Notes under the pieces: generated by a model | What the model was told of the DNA's origin: nothing | The model's database searches: none | The model's input: only the letters and a program-made list of their open reading frames with translations | Part shown: positions 1 through 8,515 of the stretch, one piece after another | Numbering within the stretch: the stretch's first letter is position 1 | Layout: each line of letters opens with the position of its first letter | Source: Actinoplanes sp. TFC3 | GTDB taxonomy: Bacteria > Actinomycetota > Actinomycetes > Mycobacteriales > Micromonosporaceae | Direction: 5' to 3' | Length of the DNA: 64,000 nt | Assembly: GCF_001553785.1 (NCBI RefSeq) | Contig: NZ_LOJP01000001.1 | Span: 4,117,637 to 4,181,636, forward strand | Position numbers and translations under genes: made by a program

Positions 1-104
1 CTGTTCCAGCGGCTTCAGCGCACCGCAGACGCGGGAGCACCTCACACCGCTTTCGCCGTCCGGTCCCCGCGCCCTTGAGTCGAAGTCTTTTCTAGGCAGC
101 GCTC

Positions 105-147
105 AGGAGGTGAATTTCAAAACCGGACATCTTGTCATTCACCTCCT
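105..147. terminator. Inverted repeat across the pup stop codon
   Basis: Arms AGGAGGTGAAT (105-115) and ATTCACCTCCT (137-147) are perfectly complementary over 11 bp with a 21-base loop. The right arm contains the last pup codons and its stop. On the plus strand it is followed by a short T run. It could end transcription coming from the left or fold in the pup mRNA. Bases 1-104 show no convincing gene. Confidence 0.4.
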
Positions 148-350
148 TTTTGCACATAGCCCCTGACAAATTCCTCGGCGTTTTCTTCCAGAACCGAGTC
201 GATTTCGTCGAGGAGGTCGTCGACGTCCTCGGTGATCTCGGCGTGGCGTTCGGCGACCTCGGGGTTGGCCTCCGTAGTGACGTCCTCGATCTCCTCGTCG
301 CGCTTACCCTTGCCGGACTGCGACTGACCGCCGGTGTCTCGCGTTGCCAT
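135..350 (-). CDS. pup: Prokaryotic ubiquitin-like protein Pup
   Basis: Small disordered protein modifier that is ligated through its C-terminal glutamate to lysines of target proteins and is recognised by the proteasomal ATPase. The 71-residue product has the family length, an acidic coiled-coil-prone middle (about 30-60) and the C-terminal sequence VRGYVQKGGE. Ending in GGE rather than GGQ means that Pup should not need deamidation before ligation by PafA. A GGGGG Shine-Dalgarno precedes the ATG. It lies downstream of dop on the same strand, as in other actinobacteria. The 20S subunit genes that usually follow are not seen before the window edge. Confidence 0.97.
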   Translation of the reverse strand: MATRDTGGQSQSGKGKRDEEIEDVTTEANPEVAERHAEITEDVDDLLDEIDSVLEENAEEFVRGYVQKGGE

Positions 351-368
351 CCCTGTCCCCCTTCAACA

Positions 369-388
369 CCCAACCGCTTCGGGTTGGG
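369..388. other. Small hairpin in the dop-pup intergenic region
   Basis: CCCAACC (369-375) pairs with GGTTGGG (382-388) around a six-base loop. It lies 18 bases upstream of the pup start, next to the ribosome-binding site, so it would be in the pup 5' UTR or act in mRNA processing between dop and pup. No function is shown. Confidence 0.3.
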
Positions 389-477
389 AAAAACCTACCT
401 CGCGGGTACGACGAAAACCGCTGCGCCGTCACGTGTTTCTCTGCGAGCGAACCGAGCCGGACGCCCGCGGAAACAGA

Positions 478-1995
478 TCAACGGCTGGTGATCACCTCGA
501 GCAGGTCCTTCGCGGTGTCGCACTTGTCGAACAGCGCGCCGACGTGCTTCTTGGTGCCCCGCTCGGGTTCCATCATCGGGACCCGGACCAGGGATTCACG
601 GCCTACGTCGAAGATGACCGAGTCCCAGCTGGCAGCGACCACTTCGGAGGCATACCGGGCCAGGCACTGGCCGCGGAAGTACGCCCGGGTGTCCTCGGGC
701 GGCTCCACCATCGCGCGGCGGGTCTCCTCGTCGTTGAGGAGTGTCTTCATCGAGCCCCTGGCCACCAGCCGGTGGTAGAGGCCCTTCTCGGGGCGCACGT
801 CGGAGTACTGCAGGTCGACGAGCTGGAGTTTGGGTGAGGACCAGGCAAGGTTCTCGCGTTCCCGGTAGCCCTCGAGCAGGCGCAGCTTGGCCACCCAGTC
901 GAGTTCGTCGGAGCACTTCATGGGGTCGTCGCCGAGGCGGGTGAGCACGCTTTCCCACCGGGCGAGGATGTCTGCGGTCTGCTCGTCGACGTCGTTGCCG
1001 TAGCGTTCGTCCACGAAGGCCTTGGCCCGCTCGTAGTAGGCCCATTGCAGGTCCAGGGCGCTCAACCGGCGCCCGTCGCGCAGGCGCATGAGGTGTTTGA
1101 GCGAGGGGTCGTGGCTGACCGCCTTGAGTTCGCTGACCGGGTCGGCGATGCCGAGCTCGCCGGTGAAGACCTTCTCCTCGATCATGTTGAGGATCAGGGA
1201 CGTCGTGCCCACTTTCAGGTACGTCGAGATCTCCGACAGGTTCGCATCGCCGATGATCACGTGCAGGCGGCGATATTTGTCGGCATCGGAGTGTGGTTCG
1301 TCGCGGGTGTTGATGATCGGGCGCTTGAGGGTGGTCTCGAGCCCGACCTCGACCTCGAAGAAGTCGGCGCGCGAGGAGATCTGGAAGCCCGAGCCGGAGC
1401 CGTCCTGGCCGATGCCCACGCGCCCGGCGCCGCAGACGATCTGCCGGGTGACGAAGAACGGGGTGAGGTGCGCAACGATGTCGGCGAAAGGGGTCTGGCG
1501 GCGCATGAGGTAGTTCTCGTGCGAGCCGTAGGAGGCGCCCTTGTTGTCGGTGTTGTTCTTGTAGAGCTGGATGCGGTGGGTGCCGGGGATGGTCGCGGCG
1601 CGGCGGGAGGCCTCGGCCATGACGCGCTCGCCGGCTTTGTCCCAGCGCACGATGTCCAGCGGGTTGGTGCATTCGGGGGTGCTGTACTCGGGGTGCGCGT
1701 GGTCGACGTAGAGCCGGGCCCCGTTTGTCAGTATCACGTTGGCCAGGCCGAGGTCCTCGTCGGCCAGTGCGTCGGCCGGGTCGTACGCCGCGCCGGAATA
1801 GGTGAACCCGCGGGCGTCGCGCAGCGGCGACTCCTCCTCGTAGTCCCACCGGGCGCGTCCGCCCCGGTTGAGCTCGGGCCGGGCGCCGTAGGCGTTGACG
1901 ACCTGGGATGAGGTGACCATCGGGTTGGCGCCGGGCTGTCCGGGCACGGAGATTCCGTACTCGACCTCGGTGCCCATAATCCGCCGAACGCTCAT
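478..1995 (-). CDS. dop: Pup deamidase/depupylase Dop
   Basis: Glutamine-synthetase-like enzyme that cleaves Pup from conjugates and, where Pup ends in Gln, deamidates it. The 505-residue product starts with MSVRRIMGTEVEYGISVPG, typical of Dop, and carries DHAHPEYSTPEC near residue 95, which includes the conserved Asp of Dop/PafA chemistry. Because Pup here ends in Glu, depupylation is probably the main role. GGAG stands 7-8 bases before the ATG. The start overlaps the stop of a 13-codon ORF (1992-2033), suggesting translational coupling. Confidence 0.96.
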   Translation of the reverse strand: MSVRRIMGTEVEYGISVPGQPGANPMVTSSQVVNAYGARPELNRGGRARWDYEEESPLRDARGFTYSGAAYDPADALADEDLGLANVILTNGARLYVDHAHPEYSTPECTNPLDIVRWDKAGERVMAEASRRAATIPGTHRIQLYKNNTDNKGASYGSHENYLMRRQTPFADIVAHLTPFFVTRQIVCGAGRVGIGQDGSGSGFQISSRADFFEVEVGLETTLKRPIINTRDEPHSDADKYRRLHVIIGDANLSEISTYLKVGTTSLILNMIEEKVFTGELGIADPVSELKAVSHDPSLKHLMRLRDGRRLSALDLQWAYYERAKAFVDERYGNDVDEQTADILARWESVLTRLGDDPMKCSDELDWVAKLRLLEGYRERENLAWSSPKLQLVDLQYSDVRPEKGLYHRLVARGSMKTLLNDEETRRAMVEPPEDTRAYFRGQCLARYASEVVAASWDSVIFDVGRESLVRVPMMEPERGTKKHVGALFDKCDTAKDLLEVITSR

Positions 1996-2033
1996 GCGAT
2001 CACTCCGCCCGCAGCTGTGTTGCCGTTGCCCAT
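1992..2033 (-). CDS. Leaderless 13-codon ORF overlapping the dop start
   Basis: ATG at 2033 opens a 13-codon frame, MGNGNTAAGGVIA, whose TGA shares the ATGA tetranucleotide with the dop start. A TAGGCT hexamer lies 6 bases before its ATG, the same spacing seen at other leaderless starts in this window, so the dop mRNA probably begins at this codon. It may be a leader peptide that couples translation into dop. It is not a known family and is too short for composition tests. Confidence 0.5.
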   Translation of the reverse strand: MGNGNTAAGGVIA

Positions 2034-2039
2034 GTATCG

Positions 2040-2045
2040 AGCCTA
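2040..2045 (-). promoter_or_regulatory. -10 element TAGGCT of the dop transcript
   Basis: TAGGCT ends 6 bases before the ATG of the 13-codon leader ORF. Transcription would start at or next to that ATG. No clear -35 is visible. Confidence 0.5.
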
Positions 2046-2149
2046 GACGCTTTTCCTGCCGGACTCGCGTCGGGACGTGCCCGGCACAACACGCTCAGTA
2101 GAGACAGCACGGGCGGAGGGATGCCCCTCCGCCCGCGCCGGGTGGGTCG

Positions 2150-3931
2150 TTACAGGTACTGACCGGTGTTGCTGGCGGTTTCGATGGAGCGGCCGGCCTC
2201 GGCGCCCTTGCCCCCGGAGACCAGCGTGCGGATGTAGACGATCCGCTCGCCCTTCTTGCCGGAGATGCGGGCCCAGTCGTCGGGGTTCGTGGTGTTGGGC
2301 AGGTCCTCGTTCTCGCGGAACTCGTCGACGCAGCTGTCGAGCAGGTGCTGCAGGCGCAGCCCCTTCTTGCCGGAGGTGAGAAATTCCTTGATGGCCATCT
2401 TCTTGCCGCGGTCGACGATGTTCTGGATCATCGCGCCGGAGTTGAAGTCCTTGAAGTACAGGACCTCCTTGTCACCGTTGGCGTAGGTGACCTCGAGGAA
2501 GCGGTTCTCCTCGGTCTCGGTGTACATCCGCAGGACGACGGCCTCGATCATGGCGGCGACCGTGACGTCCTTGTCGTTGCCGTGCTCGGCCAGGTCGTCG
2601 TCGCTGAGTGGCAGGCCGCTGAGGATGTACTTGGCGAAGATGTCCTTCGCCGCCTCGGCGTCCGGGCGCTCGATCTTGATCTTCACGTCGAGCCGGCCGG
2701 GGCGCAGGATGGCCGGGTCGATCATGTCCTCGCGGTTGGAGGCGCCGATCACGATCACGTTCTCCAGACCCTCGACACCGTCGATCTCGCTGAGCAGCTG
2801 AGGGACGATGGTGTTCTCGACGTCGGAGGAGACGCCGGAGCCACGGGTGCGGAAGATCGAGTCCATCTCGTCGAAGAACACGATGACCGGCGTGCCCTCG
2901 CCGGCCTTCTCCCGGGCCCGCTGGAAGACCAGGCGGATGTGCCGCTCGGTCTCACCCACGTACTTGTTGAGCAGTTCGGGACCCTTGATGTTGAGGAAGT
3001 AGCTGGTGTGCTTCTCCTCGCCGCGGCGCTCGGCGATCTTCTTCGCCAGCGAGTTGGCGACCGCCTTGGCGATCAGGGTCTTGCCACAGCCGGGCGGGCC
3101 GTAGAGCAGGATGCCCTTCGGCGGGCGTAGCTGGTGCTCGCGGAACAGGTCGGCGTGCAGGAACGGCAGCTCGACCGCGTCGCGGATCTGCTCGATCTGC
3201 GAGTGCAGGCCGCCGATGTCGGTGTAGTCGACGTCGGGGACCTCCTCGAGGACGAGCTCCTCGACCTCGCTCTTCGGGATCCGCTCGTAGGCATAGGCCG
3301 AGCGGGGCTCGATCATCAGCGAGTCGCCGGCCCGCAGCGAGGCGACCCGCAGCGACTCGGCCAGGTGGACGATGCGCTCCTCGTCGGAGTGCGAGACGAC
3401 CAGGGCCCGGTCACCCGGCCCACCGGCCGGGTTGTCGAGCACCTCCTTGAGGAGCACGACCTCACCGACCCGCTCGTAGCCGAACGCGTCGACCACGTTG
3501 AGCGCGTCGTTGAGCAGCACCTCTTGCCCGCGCTTGAGCTCCTCGGCCTCGAGGGACGGGCTGACCGCGACCCGCAGTTTGCGGCCCCCGGTGAAGACAT
3601 CGACGGTGCCGTCCTCGTGGGCGGCCAGGAAGACGCCGTAGCCGCTGGGCGGCTGGGCGAGCCGGTCAATCTCTTCCTTGAGAGTGACGATCTGGGCGCG
3701 GGCTTCCTTGAGGGTTGCCACGAGCCGGTCGTTGTTCTCGGTCACTCGGGCCAGCTGCGTCTGCGTTGCCGCGAGCCGTTCCTCGAGCTGACGGACGTGT
3801 CGGGGGCTCTCGGTCAATTTCCGCCGAACCAGAGCGAGTTCCTCTTGCAGGAACGCAACCTGGCTGGAGAGATCGTTGGCCTCTTTCTCCCAACGTGCGG
3901 CGCGTGAATCCGCCTCGTCGCTACGTGCCAC
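2150..3931 (-). CDS. arc: Proteasome-associated AAA ATPase ARC/Mpa
   Basis: Hexameric ATPase that binds Pup through its N-terminal coiled coils, unfolds pupylated substrates and feeds them into the 20S proteasome. The 593-residue protein has a coiled coil at about 10-95, OB-fold region to about 240, Walker A GPPGCGKT near 278-285 and Walker B FFDEMDS. It ends in GQYL, the gate-opening motif that docks on the 20S core. The GTG start has GGGGAGG six bases upstream. It lies upstream of dop and pup on the same strand; a 116-bp gap and an internal promoter separate it from the dop leader ORF. Confidence 0.96.
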   Translation of the reverse strand: MARSDEADSRAARWEKEANDLSSQVAFLQEELALVRRKLTESPRHVRQLEERLAATQTQLARVTENNDRLVATLKEARAQIVTLKEEIDRLAQPPSGYGVFLAAHEDGTVDVFTGGRKLRVAVSPSLEAEELKRGQEVLLNDALNVVDAFGYERVGEVVLLKEVLDNPAGGPGDRALVVSHSDEERIVHLAESLRVASLRAGDSLMIEPRSAYAYERIPKSEVEELVLEEVPDVDYTDIGGLHSQIEQIRDAVELPFLHADLFREHQLRPPKGILLYGPPGCGKTLIAKAVANSLAKKIAERRGEEKHTSYFLNIKGPELLNKYVGETERHIRLVFQRAREKAGEGTPVIVFFDEMDSIFRTRGSGVSSDVENTIVPQLLSEIDGVEGLENVIVIGASNREDMIDPAILRPGRLDVKIKIERPDAEAAKDIFAKYILSGLPLSDDDLAEHGNDKDVTVAAMIEAVVLRMYTETEENRFLEVTYANGDKEVLYFKDFNSGAMIQNIVDRGKKMAIKEFLTSGKKGLRLQHLLDSCVDEFRENEDLPNTTNPDDWARISGKKGERIVYIRTLVSGGKGAEAGRSIETASNTGQYL

Positions 3932-4107
3932 GTCCCACCTCCCCGGGGGCTCGAACGTTCTGAGAACAACACTAGCGGCTGCAAGCCGGATTTCGACCCA
4001 TGCAACACCCTCGTCACTGAAGCTTGATCGATTGGGGCAGGTGCGTACTCCAGGCTGTCAGGGGGTTCAGGTACCGTCGGACCGGGATTTTCGTGGGAGG
4101 TAATGGG

Positions 4108-4413
4108 GTGTCGGTGCCTACCGGTCAGATACAGCGTGACGAACTCGAGGTCTGGGTCGATCAGGACCTGTGCACCGGCGACGGGCTGTGCGTGCAGTAC
4201 GCCCCGGAGGTCTTCGAGTTCGACATCGACGGCCTCGCCTACGTCAAGGACAGTGCCGGTGAGCTGCTGCAGAGCCCCGGAGTGCGCACGGATGTGCCGT
4301 CGCGGCTACGGCTGGAAGTGCTCGACGCGGCGAAGGAGTGCCCCGGCGATTGCATCCATGTCGTCCGCCGGGCCGACGACGTGGAAGTGGCCGGCCCCGA
4401 CGTCACCGGGTAA
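4108..4413 (+). CDS. Ferredoxin, probably [3Fe-4S] or mixed type
   Basis: Small electron carrier of 101 residues. Cysteines occur as DLCTGDGLC near the N terminus and ECPGDC near the C terminus. The first cluster has Asp where a fourth cysteine would sit, which is typical of [3Fe-4S] ferredoxins that serve cytochromes P450. GTG 4108 is chosen because GGGAGG lies about seven bases upstream; an earlier in-frame ATG at 4024 lacks this. It is divergent from the ARC ATPase. A ferredoxin next to ARC is common in actinobacteria, but no redox partner is in the window. Confidence 0.85.
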   Translation: MSVPTGQIQRDELEVWVDQDLCTGDGLCVQYAPEVFEFDIDGLAYVKDSAGELLQSPGVRTDVPSRLRLEVLDAAKECPGDCIHVVRRADDVEVAGPDVTG

Positions 4414-4469
4414 CCCGCGAGCCCCCGGCGAAACCGGCATCAACGCCCTCGTGCACCCAGGGGCAAACG

Positions 4470-5069
4470 TCACAGGGTCGGACGGCCGACCAAAGAAGCG
4501 ACAACTCGGGAAAATTCCTCCAACCGGGTGATTTGCCCCGGTCCGCCATCGTCGAGCGTCTTACCGAAGCGCAGCGCGTCGTGCCGCAGCGGCGCCCGGC
4601 CCTCCTCTTCGGCCATGCCCGGCGGGGGCACCGCGTCATCCACGGAGCTGAGCAACAGGTAGACGTCGATGCTGTCCACCCGGGCGTTGCCGGAGGAGGT
4701 GCGGGTGAGCCGCCGCCGGCAGCCCACCTCGGTCACGGTGGACAGCGGCACCACCCGCAGCGACGAGGTCATCGAGCCGACCGGGCCGTCGCCGGGAGCC
4801 ACGTCCTCGCCGTGCCAGAGCACCAGCCTGCTGCCGTCGCAGATGACGACCTCCTGCCAGACCCCGTTCACCTCGTTGACGAAGCGCTCCAGGGTGAAGC
4901 ACAGCACCGACGCACCGCGCAGCACGCCGAAGAGGGCATCGAGGGCCACCTCCGGGTCCCGCAGGTAAGCGCGGGCGGCGGAGTCGAGCTCCTCGTACGG
5001 CGACCAGTCGGGGAACACCGCCGGCATCTCGTTGCTGCCCCCGAACGGCGGAGAACTCATCGCGCCCAC
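4470..5069 (-). CDS. Conserved protein of unknown function
   Basis: A 199-residue soluble protein without signal peptide or membrane segment. It is acidic and has alternating beta-like stretches (ASVLCFTLERFVNEVNGVWQ, RVDSIDVYLLL). I do not recognise a named family. GTG 5069 is preferred because GGAGGG sits five bases upstream; an in-frame ATG at 5060 is 14 bases from it. It follows trmI on the same strand with a 60-bp gap and ends facing the ferredoxin gene. Confidence 0.7.
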   Translation of the reverse strand: MGAMSSPPFGGSNEMPAVFPDWSPYEELDSAARAYLRDPEVALDALFGVLRGASVLCFTLERFVNEVNGVWQEVVICDGSRLVLWHGEDVAPGDGPVGSMTSSLRVVPLSTVTEVGCRRRLTRTSSGNARVDSIDVYLLLSSVDDAVPPPGMAEEEGRAPLRHDALRFGKTLDDGGPGQITRLEEFSRVVASLVGRPTL

Positions 5070-5129
5070 CCGTTCCCTCCCAAGACCGTACGAATCCGCG
5101 TCGGAAACTACCGGATGGCCGCGACCGCG

Positions 5130-6089
5130 TCACGCGCCGGGATCGGCAACTTTCTCCGTCTGCTGCTCTGCCTGGGCGGCGGCCAGCGCGGCCTGCGCGG
5201 CGCGGCGCAGCGCGTAGGCCTCGGCGCCCTTGCTCGGCTTGCGCCGCCGCGGCGGCGCGGTCACCCCGGGCGCCAGCTTGCGCGCCGAGACCAGGAACGC
5301 GGTGTGCGCGATCATGCGGTGGTCGGGGCGCACCGCCAGGCCCTCGGCGTGCCAGTCGCGCACCAGCGACTCCCAGGCGCGCGGCTCGGTCCAGCCACCC
5401 CGCTCGCGCAGCGCCTCCACCAGCTCGGACAGCTGCGGCGTGGTCGCCACGTACCCGATGAAGACCCCGCCGGGCACCAGCGCCTTCTCGACCATGCCGA
5501 GCGCCTCCCACGGGGTCAGCATGTCGAGGATGATGCGGTCGAAACCTTCCCCCTCGGCCTGCGCGACATCGCCGATGTGCAGGTGCCAGGCCGGGTGCGG
5601 GCCACCGAAGAACGACTCGACGTTCTTGCGGGCAATGGCGGCAAAGTCTTCCCTGATCTCGTACGAGTGCAGCTCGCCCGATCCCCCGACCGCCCGCAGC
5701 AGCGAGCAGCTCAACGCGCCCGACCCGACGCCGGCCTCCATGACCTTGGCCCCGGGGAAGATGTCGCCCATGGCCACGATCTGCGCCGCGTCCTTGGGGT
5801 AGATCACCTGCGCGCCGCGCGGCATGGACAGCACGTAGTCCGACAGCAGCGGGCGCAGCGCGAGATAGGCCGTGCCGCCGCTGGACACCACGACGCTGCC
5901 GTCGGGCAACCCGATCAGCGCGTCGTGCTCCAGCGCGCCGCGGTGGGTGTGGAACGCCTTGCCGGGCTCCAGGACGATGGTGTGCATGCGGTTCTTGGGA
6001 TCGGTGAGCTGCACCCGGTCGCCCACCCGGAACGGCCCGCGGTGGGCGGGCACGACTTCTGCGGCGACGGTGTTGTCCTGAACGGTCAC
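5130..6089 (-). CDS. trmI: tRNA (adenine-58-N1) methyltransferase TrmI
   Basis: SAM-dependent enzyme that makes m1A58 in the T loop of tRNA. The 319-residue product contains the N-terminal beta region with HTHRGALEHDALIG, a SAM-binding motif EAGVGSGALSCSL and the DMLTPWEAL segment typical of the family. The C-terminal tail is Ala/Lys/Arg-rich. GTG 6089 is taken as the start because the homologous sequence begins there, with AGAGAGGGA just upstream; the open frame continues far upstream only as a shadow of the site-2 protease gene. TrmI next to the ARC/ferredoxin region is conserved in actinobacteria. Confidence 0.92.
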   Translation of the reverse strand: MTVQDNTVAAEVVPAHRGPFRVGDRVQLTDPKNRMHTIVLEPGKAFHTHRGALEHDALIGLPDGSVVVSSGGTAYLALRPLLSDYVLSMPRGAQVIYPKDAAQIVAMGDIFPGAKVMEAGVGSGALSCSLLRAVGGSGELHSYEIREDFAAIARKNVESFFGGPHPAWHLHIGDVAQAEGEGFDRIILDMLTPWEALGMVEKALVPGGVFIGYVATTPQLSELVEALRERGGWTEPRAWESLVRDWHAEGLAVRPDHRMIAHTAFLVSARKLAPGVTAPPRRRKPSKGAEAYALRRAAQAALAAAQAEQQTEKVADPGA

Positions 6090-6118
6090 TGATCCCTCTC
6101 TCGGTCTCCCGGTGGCGC

Positions 6119-7282
6119 TCACCGGGCAGCGGCGCGGCGCGCCAAGCGGCGCGGCTCCAGCAGCTCGGCCAGATCCGCGACGTGCAGCACGCCGACGACA
6201 TCCTCGCCTGCCGTCACCGCATACTGTGCACCCGGGTGGGCCTGCACGGCCTTGACCACCTGCTCGCCGGTCAGCCCGACGGCCAGCACGGGCACCCGGG
6301 TCAGGTCGCGGGCCACCGCGTCGACCGCCACCCAGGGCCGGCGCGCGTCCGGCACCGCAGCGGCGGCGTTGATGTCCACCAGCGCGATCACCCGCCCGCT
6401 GGAGTCGGCCACGGCCAGCCCGGCCCGCTCGGTGCCGGCCTGTTGCGCGCGGCGCTGGGCCTCGGCGAGCGAGGTGCCCGACGGCACGGCGATCAGCGGC
6501 CGGGCCAGGCGGGCGAGGTCGATCAGCGGGAACCGCCGGGTCATGCGGGCGAGCCGGATCGACTGCCCGGCGCCCTGCCACAGCGTGAACGTGACGAACA
6601 GCAGGAAGATCACGCCGAACAGCGTCAGGATGCGCAGCTGGTAGAGCGTGATCACCGCCAGCGCGGTCAGCAGGGCGATGCCGCGCCCGGCCCAGGCCGC
6701 GCCCTCGGTGGCGCGGTTGCGATCCTTCAGCAGCGCCCACAGCCCCGCGCGCAGGGCTCGCCCGCCGTCGAGCGGCAACCCGGGCAGCACGTTGAACAAC
6801 GCCACGATGATGTTGCTCGCGGCCAGCTGGAACGCGATCTCGCCGGCCACGGTGCGTTCCGGCAGCACCAGCGCCGCGCCCGTGGCCGCCGCGCCGAGCA
6901 CGAACGACACCAGCGGCCCGGCCAGCGAGACCAGCGCGTCGACGCGCGGATTGGGCGCGTCGCGGTCCATCTCCGTCCAGCCGCCGAGCAGCTCCAGAGT
7001 GATTCCCCGCACACCGATGTGGTAGCGGCGTGCGACCAGAGCGTGCCCCAGCTCGTGCAGCAGGACAGAGCCGAGCAGGCAGACCACAAAACCCAGGCCC
7101 ACGGTGTACGACCACGGCGCGCCGATGCCCAGCTCGTGCTCCGCGTAGCCGCCGTAGACGACCGTGACCAGCACCGCCAGCAGGATCATGGACGGGTGGG
7201 TGAACACGGGAATGCCCAGCACCCGGCCCACCGGCCGGGAGCCGCGCCGCGCGGGCCGCGTCTGCTGAGCGTCATCCGTCAC
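6119..7282 (-). CDS. Site-2 protease family membrane metalloprotease with CBS domains
   Basis: Membrane zinc protease of the M50/rhomboid-like regulated proteolysis type, 387 residues. HELGH lies at 76-80 inside a membrane segment and a second conserved segment reads GLPLDGGRALRAGL. About six hydrophobic segments fill the first 250 residues. The C-terminal part looks like a CBS pair, which usually senses adenine nucleotides. GTG 7282 is chosen because TAGCAT ends 7 bases upstream, giving a leaderless start. It is divergent from the RecB-like gene and upstream of trmI by 29 bp. Substrate unknown. Confidence 0.88.
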   Translation of the reverse strand: MTDDAQQTRPARRGSRPVGRVLGIPVFTHPSMILLAVLVTVVYGGYAEHELGIGAPWSYTVGLGFVVCLLGSVLLHELGHALVARRYHIGVRGITLELLGGWTEMDRDAPNPRVDALVSLAGPLVSFVLGAAATGAALVLPERTVAGEIAFQLAASNIIVALFNVLPGLPLDGGRALRAGLWALLKDRNRATEGAAWAGRGIALLTALAVITLYQLRILTLFGVIFLLFVTFTLWQGAGQSIRLARMTRRFPLIDLARLARPLIAVPSGTSLAEAQRRAQQAGTERAGLAVADSSGRVIALVDINAAAAVPDARRPWVAVDAVARDLTRVPVLAVGLTGEQVVKAVQAHPGAQYAVTAGEDVVGVLHVADLAELLEPRRLARRAAAR

Positions 7283-7289
7283 GACCCCG

Positions 7290-7295
7290 ATGCTA
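7290..7295 (-). promoter_or_regulatory. -10 element TAGCAT of the site-2 protease gene
   Basis: TAGCAT stands 7 bases before GTG 7282, giving a probable leaderless start. It is back to back with the RecB-like promoter 40 bp away. Confidence 0.5.
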
Positions 7296-7335
7296 CGGAC
7301 CCACCCTGAGAGCGAAACTTGTCGTACCTGTCCCC

Positions 7336-7341
7336 TAGCCT
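7336..7341 (+). promoter_or_regulatory. -10 element TAGCCT of the RecB-like gene
   Basis: TAGCCT is followed by 7 bases and ATG 7349. This fixes the start over an upstream in-frame ATG at 7319 that would lie before the promoter. Confidence 0.55.
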
Positions 7342-7348
7342 GGGCGCC

Positions 7349-8347
7349 ATGACGGTTGATGTCGTTTCGTCCTCCGGGCACTTTTTCGAAGGCACTGCGC
7401 GCCCAGCGGGGGACGCCGTGCTGCCGCCGGAGAGCGCCGGTTCGCCGCTGCCCGGGGTGGCCGGGCCCTCGTTGTCGCCGTCACGCGCCTCGGATTTCAA
7501 GACCTGTCCGCTGCTGTTCCGCTTCCGCACTGTCGACCGGCTGCCCGAGAAACCGTCGCGCGATCAGGTCCGGGGCACGCTGGTGCACGCGGTGCTGGAG
7601 AGCTTGTTCGACCTGCCGGCCTCCGGACGTACCCCCGAAGCGGCCGCCGCCCTCGTCGAACCGCAGTGGCACCGCCTGGTCGAGCAGGAACCAGTCCTGG
7701 CCGAGCTTTTCGCCCCCGCCGGGCCCGACGAGGCCGCCCTGCCGGACATGCCCGCTCCCGCCGAGGAGCTGGCCGGCTTTCTGAGCGGCGCCGGGGAGCT
7801 GCTCGACGGCTATTTCGCCGTCGAGGACCCGCAGCGCCTGGAGCCGGCCGAACGCGAGAGCCTGGTCTCCACGCTCATCGACGAGCAACTGCTGATCCGC
7901 GGCTACATCGACCGCCTCGATGTGTCCCCGGCCGGCGATTTGCGGGTGGTGGACTACAAGACCGGCGGCGCGCCGCGGGAGGCGTTCGAGGGCCGGGCGT
8001 TGTTCCAGCTCAAGTTCTATGCGCTGGTGCTGTGGCGCACCCGGGGGGTGGTGCCGCGGGTGCTGCGCCTGCTCTACCTCAAGGACGCCGAGATCCTGGA
8101 CTACAGCCCGGAGCCGGAGGAACTGGAACGCTTCGAGCGCACCCTGGTGGCGCTGTCCGCGGCCATCGAGCGGGCCAAGCAGGACCGCGACTTCCGCCCC
8201 AAACCCAGCCGGCTGTGCGGCTGGTGCAACCACAAGGAGTTCTGCCCCGAGTTCGGCGGCACCCCACCGCCCTACCCGGCTGCCCTGCCGGCCCCCGCCC
8301 AGACGCTGCCCCTCGACGACATCACCGCCAGCCGCCTCGAGCCCTGA
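7349..8347 (+). CDS. RecB-family PD-(D/E)XK nuclease with Fe-S cluster
   Basis: Probable DNA exonuclease of the RecB/AddB/Cas4 nuclease fold, 332 residues. The catalytic core is visible as GTLVHAVLESLF, GYIDRLDV and RVVDYKTGG. One cysteine in FKTCPLLFRFR pairs with CGWCNHKEFC near the C terminus; this C...CX2C...C arrangement normally holds a 4Fe-4S cluster. It stands alone with no helicase or cas genes beside it, so a role in general DNA repair is likelier than in a defence system. The specific substrate cannot be told from sequence. Confidence 0.88.
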   Translation: MTVDVVSSSGHFFEGTARPAGDAVLPPESAGSPLPGVAGPSLSPSRASDFKTCPLLFRFRTVDRLPEKPSRDQVRGTLVHAVLESLFDLPASGRTPEAAAALVEPQWHRLVEQEPVLAELFAPAGPDEAALPDMPAPAEELAGFLSGAGELLDGYFAVEDPQRLEPAERESLVSTLIDEQLLIRGYIDRLDVSPAGDLRVVDYKTGGAPREAFEGRALFQLKFYALVLWRTRGVVPRVLRLLYLKDAEILDYSPEPEELERFERTLVALSAAIERAKQDRDFRPKPSRLCGWCNHKEFCPEFGGTPPPYPAALPAPAQTLPLDDITASRLEP

Positions 8348-8431
8348 GCAGCCGCCCGGCGCCCACCATGAGCAGGCCGGCCGCCCTGCCGTGCGGCTGC
8401 CCCGGGAGCACTGAGACCGCCGACACCGTGA

Positions 8432-8457
8432 CTCATGTCCTCGGGACAACACCCGAT
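8432..8457 (+). promoter_or_regulatory. Candidate FliA (sigma-28)-like promoter of the chemoreceptor gene
   Basis: CTCA (8432-8435), 16 bases, CCCGAT (8452-8457). This resembles the flagellar/chemotaxis promoter form CTCA-N15-17-GCCGAA reported for Actinoplanes, with four of six matches in the -10. It lies 58 bases before the ATG of the chemoreceptor. The same stretch holds a small inverted repeat TCGGG/CCCGA, so another function is possible. Confidence 0.35.
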
Positions 8458-8515
8458 GAGAGATACAGGCCGTGGCGTTCCCTGTACACGGCGTGTTTCT
8501 GACGAGGTGTACGAG

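Noticed and set aside
5130..7115. One 661-codon minus-strand frame covering trmI and part of the site-2 protease
   Set aside because: Only the part from 6089 onward is TrmI; upstream it is an Arg/Ala-rich shadow of the protease gene, which has its own frame and promoter.
7349..8347. RecB/Cas4-like nuclease as part of a defence system
   Set aside because: No helicase, cas, methylase or other defence gene is adjacent; the gene is stand-alone.
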